Shown here: positions 1 through 9,400 of the stretch, in pieces | How positions within the stretch are numbered: position 1 is the stretch's first letter | How the letters are laid out: every line of letters begins with the position of its first letter | Origin: Achromobacter piechaudii NBRC 102461 | Lineage (GTDB): Bacteria; Pseudomonadota; Gammaproteobacteria; Burkholderiales; Burkholderiaceae_B | Direction: 5' to 3' | DNA length: 64,000 nt | Assembly (NCBI RefSeq): GCF_001571245.1 | Contig: NZ_BCTK01000001.1 | Span: 1,116,001-1,180,000, forward strand | Position numbers and translations under genes: made by a program | Notes under the pieces: model-generated | Databases searched by the model: none | What the model was told of the DNA's origin: nothing | Seen by the model: the letters and a program-made list of their open reading frames with translations, nothing else

Positions 1-533
1 AGGAAGCCTGTTTTACCGGTAGCTATTACCGGCGCATTCTGAATGAACGCAGGCGTTTCCTGGATATGGTTTTCGAAGCTTGTGAAGCGGCGGCGTTGCC
101 CTTGAACGTCTTTGACCGCAACCACGACCGGATGTCGCGGCATTTCGAATTCCGCTTTCCGCGAAACGCGCAGTTGCGCATGCATTCGAAGGTGGCGCAT
201 CGGGCGACGGCCGCAGTCTATAAGTCTCACGTGATTTCGCTGAACGTGAATTCGGTGACTGCGTCGGAAACGATGTGCTCGCGACGGTTGTTGGAGATTC
301 TTGCTTGCGGCGGTATCGCAGTGACCAACCGGAGCCGCTCCGTGGACAAGTATTTCAGCGAGTATTGCCACGTGGTGACGTCGCAGGACGAGGTCACCGA
401 GCTGTTTTCGCGGCTGCGACACGGCCCGTCCGGTGCAGACTTGGAGCGGGCTGAGGCCGGGGCAGCCTATGTCAGGCAGCATCACACCTGGGCGCACCGT
501 TTGCAGGAAGTCTGCACGGTTGTGGGTCTTTGA
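1..533 (+). CDS. CgeB-like glycosyltransferase, 3' part only
   Basis: The reading frame is open from base 3 with no start, so the gene runs in from outside the window; about 176 C-terminal residues are visible. The pattern of an FTGSYY...ERR segment, a conserved middle and a late LLEILACGG segment is that of the C-terminal glycosyltransferase domain of the CgeB/YkvP group (GT-B fold, nucleotide-sugar binding half). The acceptor and sugar cannot be told. The stop lies 15 bases before the next glycosyltransferase gene on the same strand, so the two are probably co-transcribed. Family call fairly firm; role unknown. Confidence 0.7.
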   Translation, partial: EACFTGSYYRRILNERRRFLDMVFEACEAAALPLNVFDRNHDRMSRHFEFRFPRNAQLRMHSKVAHRATAAVYKSHVISLNVNSVTASETMCSRRLLEILACGGIAVTNRSRSVDKYFSEYCHVVTSQDEVTELFSRLRHGPSGADLERAEAGAAYVRQHHTWAHRLQEVCTVVGL

Positions 534-548
534 ACGGAACCGGGCGCA

Positions 549-2030
549 ATGGCTGTCTTGTTTTCATATCTGGCTCAGGCCGTCTTCGTTCTGGTCGTGC
601 TCGCCTTCGGCCTTTACGTCATTCTTGAGTTGCGCGTCTTGCTGATTTCACGGAAGGTGGAGCGTCGCAAGCTGGCGGCGATCGACCAGGCCGTGGTCGA
701 TATCGACCGCACGAATCTGCCCCGCGTCAGCGTCCTCCTTCCCATCTGCAATGAATCCTCGGTCGTCGAGCGCTTGATCGATGCGGCGTGCCGCTTGCGC
801 TATCCGCCAGGGGCGTTGGAAATCCTCATCCTGGATGATTCTTCCGATATCACTTCCAAGCTCGCTCAGGCCCGCGCCGACGTACACGCCGCATCGGGTG
901 TGAATGTCCGAGTGATCCGCCGGCAGGACAGGAAGGGCTTCAAGGCCGGAAACCTCGTTCATGGCATCCAGCAATCCACGGGAGATTTCTTCGCCATCTT
1001 CGATGCGGACTTCGTGCCGCCCGAAGATTTCCTGTTGCGGACCATTCCCTGTTTCGAGGACCCCAGCCTGGGGTTTCTGCAGACGGGCATCGGCTACGAA
1101 AACCGCGACGCCTCTTTTCTCACACGTTTCCAGGCGATGGAAATGGGGCATCAGCAGTACGTGACCGTCGGTTTGAGCGAGGACGGAGACATGGCCTCGC
1201 TCAGTGGCAGCTCTTGCGTCTGGCGGCGGGCGTGCGTTCAGGCACTGGGGGGATGGAATGCGTCAACCGTGACCGAGGATGTGGATCTGGGATACCGGGC
1301 GCAGTTCGGGGATTGGAAATACGCCTATCTGCGCGATGTGGTGTCGATGTCGATACTGCCCGAAACCATCAGCGCGTTCCGCGTGCAGCGTGAGCGCTGG
1401 GGTCGCGGCCTGATCCATAGCGCGTTTAAGCACGTTGGCCGGATGTTCAAGCAGCGCATGCCTTTCCTGAAACGCCTGCATGCGGTGTCGATGATGTTTT
1501 CATCGGTCTTGCTGGCGGCGATCTACGTATTGGTGTTGTTGAGCCTGCCGCTGAACTATCTGGTGAACTTCGATCAGGATGCGTTCAACTGGGGTGCGCT
1601 GGCCTTCTTTGTGCTGGTGACGATCTGGTCGCTGGACAACGCGTTTGGCGCGCGCAAGGGTGCACGCCTGGAAGACAAACCCAGTCTGGCGATGGCGCTT
1701 TGGTACAACTATCTGTACATCGCCATGTTCCTGCCAATGGCCTGGTACTACTTTGCCGGTGGAATACGTGCCCTGTTCGGGGTGTATGGCGAGTTTCATC
1801 GCACCCCGAAAGGGCAAGACGAAAAGCGTTCTCGCCTGCCTCGCATCAATGGCCTGCTCATGGCCGGAGAGGCCTTCACCTTCTGTTATTCGATGGTCGC
1901 GCTGGGCGTGGCCGTGCGCGAACACAATTACGTGCTGGTGCCATTGAATTTGACCGTCTGCGTCGGGTTCGGGATGGTGGTGTATTGGTCCTGGCACGAG
2001 GCGCGGGCCAGCGGCAGGGCAGCGCGATAA
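549..2030 (+). CDS. Membrane-bound family 2 glycosyltransferase (cellulose-synthase-like)
   Basis: A 493-residue processive-type GT2 enzyme. It has one N-terminal membrane segment (about 8-34), a cytoplasmic GT-A domain, and several C-terminal membrane segments from about 310 on. The catalytic signature is complete: DD at 96-97, DAD at 152-154, TED at 242-244 and Q-x-x-R-W at 280-284. Such enzymes polymerise or transfer sugars from UDP-sugars across or onto the inner membrane (cellulose, glucan and glycolipid synthases). There is no PilZ domain. No bcs or pga partner genes are visible downstream; the next gene is convergent. It starts 15 bases after the CgeB-like gene, with only a weak ribosome site. 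The substrate is not assignable. Confidence 0.85.
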   Translation: MAVLFSYLAQAVFVLVVLAFGLYVILELRVLLISRKVERRKLAAIDQAVVDIDRTNLPRVSVLLPICNESSVVERLIDAACRLRYPPGALEILILDDSSDITSKLAQARADVHAASGVNVRVIRRQDRKGFKAGNLVHGIQQSTGDFFAIFDADFVPPEDFLLRTIPCFEDPSLGFLQTGIGYENRDASFLTRFQAMEMGHQQYVTVGLSEDGDMASLSGSSCVWRRACVQALGGWNASTVTEDVDLGYRAQFGDWKYAYLRDVVSMSILPETISAFRVQRERWGRGLIHSAFKHVGRMFKQRMPFLKRLHAVSMMFSSVLLAAIYVLVLLSLPLNYLVNFDQDAFNWGALAFFVLVTIWSLDNAFGARKGARLEDKPSLAMALWYNYLYIAMFLPMAWYYFAGGIRALFGVYGEFHRTPKGQDEKRSRLPRINGLLMAGEAFTFCYSMVALGVAVREHNYVLVPLNLTVCVGFGMVVYWSWHEARASGRAAR

Positions 2031-2069
2031 GGTATTTGGGGCGGCGGCGGGATGCGCCGCGCGCCAGCC

Positions 2070-3401
2070 TTACATCGCTTCGGCCAGGATCCTGACGGTG
2101 GATGCGATCTGCGCTTCGGTATGCATGCAGGACATGAAGAAACGCAGGCGCGCGGTCTTCTCCGGCACCGCCGGGTAAAGAATAGGTTGTACGTTGATCC
2201 CGTGCTTGAACAGCACCGCCGACAGGCGCGTCGCCTTTAATGAGCTGCCCGTGATGGCCGGCACCACCGCCAGGCCGGTACTCGTGCCCGTGTCGATGCC
2301 GGCAGCCTTGGCACGTTCCAGAAAAAACTTGCCGCGCGCCTGCAGGGCGGCCACGCGATCCGGCAACTCCTTCATGCGGCGCAGCGCGGCCAGCGACGCC
2401 GCCGCGACGCTGGGCGGCATGCCGACGCTGTACAGGAAGCCCGGCGCCAGGAATTTCAGATGCTCCACCAGGGCTGTTTCCCCGGCGATATACCCGCCGC
2501 ATCCGGCCAGCGTCTTGCTCAACGTGCCCATCCAGATGTCCACGTCTTTGCCATCGACACCGAAATGCTCGCGGATGCCGTAGCCGCGTGCGCCCATGAC
2601 TCCCAGGGAATGCGCTTCATCCACCATCAGGAATGCACGATGGCGCTGCTTGATCTCGATGAAACGAGGCAGGTCAGGATAGTCGCCGTCCATGCTGTAG
2701 ATGCCTTCCAGCACGATCAGCACACGTTCGAACTGGTGGCGCTGTTCGTGCAGGATGGCGTCCAGCGCTTCCCAGTCGTTGTGCGGAAAGCGCAGGCGGC
2801 ACGCGCCTGACAGCAGGATGCCTTGCAACACGCTGTTGTGGATCAGCTCGTCATGCAGGACAAGATCACGCGGGCCGAACAGATGGCCGATGGTGGATAC
2901 GTTCGTGGCGTGACCGCTGACGAAGGTGACGGCGTCGTCGACGTCATACAAGGCCGCGATTTCCATTTCCAGCTCGCGGTGCACGGGCCGCTCGCCAGAG
3001 ACAAGGCGGCTGGCGGATACCGAGGTGCCGTAGCGATCGATGGCGGCTTTCGCTGCCGCCGAGACGACAGGGTCGCCGGACATATTCAGGTAGTTGTAGC
3101 TGGCGTAGTTGATGTAGTCGGCGCCGCCGATCTGCGTGCCTGCGCCTGCCGTGCCTTCATGCAGTTTGAAGAACGGATTCTTCACCCCGAGCTTGTTCGC
3201 CCCGTCGTTGATGATGCGCAATTGCTGATAGCCGGGATGCAGGTGGAAGCGGTAATGCTCCTGCGGGATGTCCGCTTTCTTTTCGGCCGGTCGCGCGGGT
3301 GCCTTGGCGCCTGGAGCGGCCGCTTGGCGCAGCTTGCGCTCCAGGGTCTGCTGGATCAGCTTGTCTTTGATGCCGGCAGCCAGGCCGGGCAACTTCTTCA
3401 T
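2070..3401 (-). CDS. PLP-dependent alpha-oxoamine synthase paired with the PKS
   Basis: About 443 residues, aminotransferase fold type I, alpha-oxoamine synthase family (8-amino-7-oxononanoate synthase, KBL, 5-aminolevulinate synthase, serine palmitoyltransferase). Counting from the ATG, the motif V-D-E-A-H is at 260-264 and the PLP lysine is K296 in GTLSKTLAG. It has a roughly 90-residue N-terminal extension before the family core, with a basic, Ala/Pro-rich stretch. The start lies about 20 bases after the PKS stop on the same strand, so the two are co-transcribed. A TTG nine bases upstream (at 3410) is an alternative start. No bio genes are nearby. The likely role is release of the PKS chain by decarboxylative condensation with an amino acid, giving an alpha-amino ketone. 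The family is clear; the substrate is inferred. Confidence 0.88.
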   Translation of the reverse strand: MKKLPGLAAGIKDKLIQQTLERKLRQAAAPGAKAPARPAEKKADIPQEHYRFHLHPGYQQLRIINDGANKLGVKNPFFKLHEGTAGAGTQIGGADYINYASYNYLNMSGDPVVSAAAKAAIDRYGTSVSASRLVSGERPVHRELEMEIAALYDVDDAVTFVSGHATNVSTIGHLFGPRDLVLHDELIHNSVLQGILLSGACRLRFPHNDWEALDAILHEQRHQFERVLIVLEGIYSMDGDYPDLPRFIEIKQRHRAFLMVDEAHSLGVMGARGYGIREHFGVDGKDVDIWMGTLSKTLAGCGGYIAGETALVEHLKFLAPGFLYSVGMPPSVAAASLAALRRMKELPDRVAALQARGKFFLERAKAAGIDTGTSTGLAVVPAITGSSLKATRLSAVLFKHGINVQPILYPAVPEKTARLRFFMSCMHTEAQIASTVRILAEAM

Positions 3402-3421
3402 GGTGCTCAATTAATTCTGAC

Positions 3422-6400
3422 CTACTGGATCATGCGTTGGATGGGCAGGCTGCCGTTCATCTTGATCTCGTCCACCAGCGCGGTGACGGCAACGGAACCC
3501 ACGTCAACGGCATGGCTCGCGGCAACCTGCTGGACGTTGGCGGCCACCGCATCGCCGGCTTCGTGATGTTCCTCGCGCAACAACAGCGCCAGCCGCTCGG
3601 CCAGCTTGGCGGGTGTGGGGCTTTCGTTGAGCGCCATCACGGGCAGGCGTATGCCAAAACGATTTTCCAGCGCGACCACCAGTTCGACGCCCATCAATGA
3701 GTCCAGGCCCATGTCATAGACGGACCGGGTGGCGTCGATTTTCTCGGGCGATACGCGAAGGATTTCACCGATCTCGGTTTTAAGCATGTCGGTGAAGCGT
3801 TCATGCAGGGTCGCCTCGTCCAGGGTGGCGAGCATGTGAGCGATGTCTTCGGCGCCTCCGTCTTCGTCGGCCGTGCCGCCGGCGCGGCGCGCGATGTTCG
3901 AGAACTTCGGCAGCGCGGCGGTGGGCAGGAAGCGGCTGAGGGCGCGCCAGTCCAGTTCAAGCACGCCGAGCCCCGAGGCATCGGCGACCAGCATGTCTTC
4001 AAGTGCGTCCAGCGCGACGCGCGAGGCGAGCGCGCCGCCGCCCATGCGGCCCTGTAGCGCATCCTTGATTTTCTGATTGCGGGCCAGAAAGCCGACGTCG
4101 TCGATTGCGCCCCAGCGCACGCAGGTCGCGGGCAGGCCTTCGGCGCGGCGTTGGGCGGCAAAGCGTTCCAACCAGGTATTGGCGGCGACGTAGTTGCTTT
4201 GGCCAGGATTGCCAAAGAGTGTCGTGGCCGACGAATAAAGCACGAACAGGTCCAAGGGCAGCTGCCGGGTCAATTCGTGCAGGTGCAGGGCACCCAGCAC
4301 CTTGGCGGCAAGGGTGCGGCGGATCTGGTCGGGACTGGTGCTGCGTGCCAGTCCATCGTCGATCACGACGGCGGCGTGCACCACGCCTTTCAAGGGCGGC
4401 AGCGTGCCCGCCGCGTCGTGCAGCAGGCTGACCAGCGCGTCGCGATCCGTCACGTCGCACGCGGCGGCGTAGACCCGGACCCCCTGGCTGGCAAAGGTTG
4501 ACAGCGCAGCCTGGGCGGCATCGTTGGTGGGCCCGCTGCGGCTGATCAGGATCAGGTTGCGCGCGCCCTTGTCCACAAGCCACTGCGCGGTGCGCAGGCC
4601 GAAGCCGCCCAGGCCGCCCGTGACCAGATAGGTGCCGTTTGCAGTCAGCGCGAGCTTGGGCGTTACGGACGCGGCAGGGGTGTGTATGCCGCTGATGCCA
4701 TTGCGGTAAGTGACCACGATCTTGCCGATCTGGCGCGCTTGCTGCATGTAGCGGAAAGCATCGACGATGTCGTTGGCATCGAAGGCAGTGTAGGGCAGCG
4801 GATGCAATACGCCTTGGCGGAACAGCGCCATCATCTGGCCGAACAGGCGTTGGGTCAGGTCAGGACGTTCGTTCATCAGCTGGTCGGCATCGATGCCGAA
4901 ATAGCTGATGTTGTTGCGGAACGGACGCAGGCCGATGCGAGTGTTCTCGTAAAAGTCGCGCTTGCCCAGTTCCAGGAAGCGGCCGAACGGCTTGAGCACG
5001 CGCAGGTTGCGGTTGATGGCTTCGCCTGCAAGCGAATTGAGCACAACGTCGACGCCGCTCCCGTCCGTATCGGCCAGGATCTCGTCGGCGTAGGACAAAG
5101 AGCGCGAGTCATAGATGTGGCGCACGCCCAACAGCCGCAGCAAGTCGCGCTTCTCGTCGGAACCGGCGGTCGCGTAGATCTCCGCGCCCAGTGACTGCGC
5201 AAACTGGATGGCCGCAATGCCAACCCCGCCTGCCGCGCCATGGATCAGGATTTTCTCGCCTTCTTCCAGGCGCGCCAGGTGGTGCAGCGCGTAGTAGACC
5301 GTGAAGAAGGTGCTGGGTATGGTGGCGGCGGCTTCAAAGGAAAAGCCGTCGGGAATGTGGGAGATGGCGTTGGGACGTGTCAGTACGCGGTCCCCGAAGC
5401 TGGCGGGGCCAAAGCCCACGACGGCGTCACCGACGGCGTAGCCCTCGACATCAGCGCCCACGCGTGAGACGGTGCCCGAGAACTCCAGGCCCAGCGTGGC
5501 GCCGGCAAAGCCGTTCTCGATGGCTTCGTCGGACAACAGGCCCAAGGCGTACATCACGTCCCGGAAGTTCAGGCCCGTGGCTTGGATGCTGACCTCAAGC
5601 TCGTCATCCGCCGGGGCCGAGGCAGGGCAGGCTTCCCAGCGCAGGTTGCGCAGTTGGCCGGGGAATTCGAAACCCAGGCGCACGGCTTGCGATGCCTGGG
5701 CCGGGTCGGCCGGGTCGACCTGGGCGGCAGGTCGTGGCGCCTGACGCAGCCGAGGCGCATAGCGGGCCCCGGCGCCGTCAACAATGATCTCGTCTTCGTC
5801 GTCGGTGGGCCGCGTCAATTCACTTGCCAGCGTTGACGCCAATTGGCCGGCCCGAGCCAAAGGCAGGTCGACCATGCGGATGCGGAAGTTGGACGCCTCG
5901 TTGGCCAGCGTGCGGCCGTAGCCCCAGAGCGCCGCATCGTTCAGCGTATGGGCGCACGTCTGCGGCTGGGGCGAAGCGAGCAGATACTGAGCGGCATCGG
6001 CGGTGATCAACCAGACGGTCGCGTTGGTCTGGTGCTGCTCGCATGCCCGGGCGATAGCGGCGGCCAGATCGCAGCGGCGCGTTTGCTTTGTCAACAACTC
6101 GTCGGGCGTTTCGCGGGCATCGGCCCAAGCCAGGCCGCTCAGATGCACGATGTGCTGGACAGGGCTGGCGGCGCCCGTGCGCAGAAATTCGTTCAGCGCG
6201 CTGGGCGCGGTGTCGAAGGCGACGCGGACATGATGGCCCATCGCGCACAACTGCGTGTTCAACGACTGGGCAAGCCCTGCGCCATGATCGGGATTCTGGT
6301 CGGCCAGGATCAGCCAATGAGCGGGATCGATGGCCCGGTTTGTAAGTTGGGTCGCGTCTGCCTGGCTGTCCAGGGCTGCGGTCAGCACGTAGGCGCCGGT

Positions 6401-9400
6401 CGCAAACGATTCCGAGAACGCCATAGGCGCGTCGCAACGCAGGCCCAGGCTTTCAAGTTCGTCGGCCCAGAATTCCGTAGGCTGCTGGGTGGACAGTTGA
6501 TCGCCGTTCTCGCTGGTTTGCCACCAGTCCTGGCGCGCGCCGAACACGAAATCACCCCACGCGGCAGGGTAGGCGCCGCAGAAAACCAGGATACCGTCGG
6601 GACGCAGGCTGGCGCGCGCGTAGCGCAATGCGGCGCGCGCGGTTTCGAGGGTGTCGAACTCGCAGTGGAAGATGGCGAGGTCGCAACGCGCCGTGGCGGC
6701 CATGCCGCCGTCGCCGATGAATGCGGTGTGCGCGTTCGGATAACGTTCCGCTTGCTGATGAGCGACCTGCTCGAGCGCGTCGGGGTTGCTGGACGCGTAG
6801 CAGTAGTCGGCCACATTGAAGTCCAGGGCTTCGCAGCAACTGGATGCGAACAGCGGCGCGGCCTGGCCCACTTCTATGACGGCCAGTCGTTGACCGTCCA
6901 GCCGGCGCGATTGGGCTTGTGCAAGCGCCGCGCCCAGGGCTGAACCCAGGCGCTGGCCACTGGCCGCGCCAAGCGCGCTGCGCAGGATGCTGGCGGGCGT
7001 GCTGGCGCGTGGGCAGACCTCGTCCAGCGAGGCGGCACCACGGAACAAGGCGGGCAGGTGCAGGCCAACCCGGCCCACGGCGTGAACGATCTGGGCGTAA
7101 TCCGGGTATTCACGCAGAAGGGTGTTCCAGATATCTGCCACGCCGGTCTCGTGGTCCTCTGCAACGGGCAGGCAGACGCCGGCGTCGCTTGCCTGCACGT
7201 AGCCTGCGGCGGTCAATCGCGAGATTGCTCGGTCCAGCAGCAGCGCGGTCTCCGGCGTCTGCCGGCGCAGTTGCGCAATCTCTGGCTGCGGCAACAGCAC
7301 GCCATCGGGGGCAAGCTGGCGCAAGGCCTCCAGCGAGAAGCCATCGCAAAGGCTTTCGAGCAACGGGTCCACTTCCTGCGCGTAGCGATCGTGCGAACCG
7401 CTGTCGATACCGTCGGCGATGGCCGCAGCCAGCGCGCCGCGCAACGCATCCGCGTCGAGCGGGTTGGGACCAAAGGGCGCGTGCGGACGCGGCGTGGCGA
7501 TGGAGTCCAGGAAGCTGAGGTTGTCGGCGGCACGCTTTCGCAGCCGGATGCTGCGAAAGCGTGCTTGTTCGACGGCGGCAATCTGCACGCCTTCGGCGTT
7601 GAACAGTTCGAAGCTGGCAGTCAGCGAGTGCGGCGCGCGACGCTTCAGGCGAACCCGGGCCGCGGCGGGTTGTCCGGCGTTGGCCCGCAGGCTTAAACGC
7701 CCGATCTTGGACGGCACAAATGCAATGCCCTGGCCCATGGCCGGATCGTTGCGCAGCAGTTGGATGATCAACTGGAAGGCGCAGTCCAGCAGCGCCGGAT
7801 GCAGGTGCGTCTGGCCGAGTTCGGTTTGCAGGCTGTCGTGGACTTGCAGCACGGCCAGGACGCTTGTGTCGGACTCTTGCCATCCATGCGACACCGCTTG
7901 GAACGCGGGTCCGTAATCCAGGCCGACCGCGCGGGTCAGCGCGTTGTGCGTCTCAGCCGTGAAGTCGGGAAGGCGGCTGGGAAGGCTCAATGGCGCTGAC
8001 TTGAGGCGCGCCATGCCGGGCTCGCGCAATATTCGGCCGCTGGCATGCTTGACCCAGGGTTCCGAACTGTTGATGTCCTTGGCAGTGATGCGAAAGCGTC
8101 CGTCGGCGTCATCCAGCAGCACTCGCGTCAGCTTGGTCGGAGACGCGTTGACCAGCAGCGGGGCGTGGATTTCGAGTTCTTCGAGTTCGGCGCACTCTCC
8201 GGTCTGCCAATTCAGCGCGGCCGCCAATGCCATTTCGGCAAAACCCGTGCCTGGGAAGACGACGGCGTCACCGACGACGTGGTCAGCCAGCGCGGGATGC
8301 AATTGGGTATCCAGCTGGCTTTCCCAAGTGTTCTCGTGCTGTTGCAGCGGATAGCCCAGCAACGGATGCGCGCTGCGTCGGGACAGCAGTCCCAAGGATT
8401 CGGGCGTCGTGCCATGCCAATGGCGCTCGCGCTGCCACGGGTAGGCGGGCAATTCAACGGTCGAGCCTTCCCAAGGAAACAGCGATTGCAGGTCGATCTG
8501 CCCGCCGCTGACAATCACTTGCCCGGCGGCCGTCCAGACCTTTTCGGGGTCGTCGCCGCCGCGCGCGCAGGTGCTCAGGGCGCGGCCTTGGATGTTGGCG
8601 GATTTGAACGTGTCGTTCAGATAGGAACGCAGCACCGGATGCGGACCGACTTCGACGTAGACGTTGTTCCCAGACGAAACGAGCTCAGTGGCAGCCTGTT
8701 CGAAACCGACCGGCTCGCGCACGTTGCGCCACCAGTAGCCAGCGTCCAGCTGCGCGCCGTCCAGTTGCGTGCCCGTGACCGTCGAATAGAAGGGGATCTC
8801 GCTCGCACGAGGCTGAATCCGCGCAAGCGCATCGCGTATGCCAGCTTCGATGGGGTCCATCGCGGAACTATGAAAGGCGTAATCCAGGTCCAGGCGGCGG
8901 AAGAACAGGGCTTCCTGGGCCAGCAAGCCTTCGAGGGTGTCCAGGCCTTGCGGCGAGCCCGCCACTGTCGAACCACGGCTGCTGTTGAAGCCGGCCACGC
9001 AAAGTTGATCGGTCAGGTTATGCATGGCGATCAGCGCCTGCGCTTCTTCGCCGCTGATGCCAAGGGCGCTCATGCGACCCTGGCCTTTGGTCTGGCCTTG
9101 CATGCGGCTGCGGTGATAGATGACGCAGACCGCATCGGGCAGGCTGAGTGCTCCGCAGGCCCAGGCGGCCGCGACTTCGCCCACGCTGTGGCCGATGACG
9201 GCGGTGGGTACGACGCCGCGTTGCGACAGCATGCGCGTGATGCCAACTTGCAGCGCAAACAGCGCTGGCTGGGCGATTTCTGTAAGGGAGTAGCGCTCGT
9301 CGCCGTTTTCGCCGGCCAATTCCTTGCGCAGCGAAAAGTCTGCGTACTGAGAAAAATGAGCGTCGACTTCGTCGATGGCGGATGCGAAGACGGGATCGCC

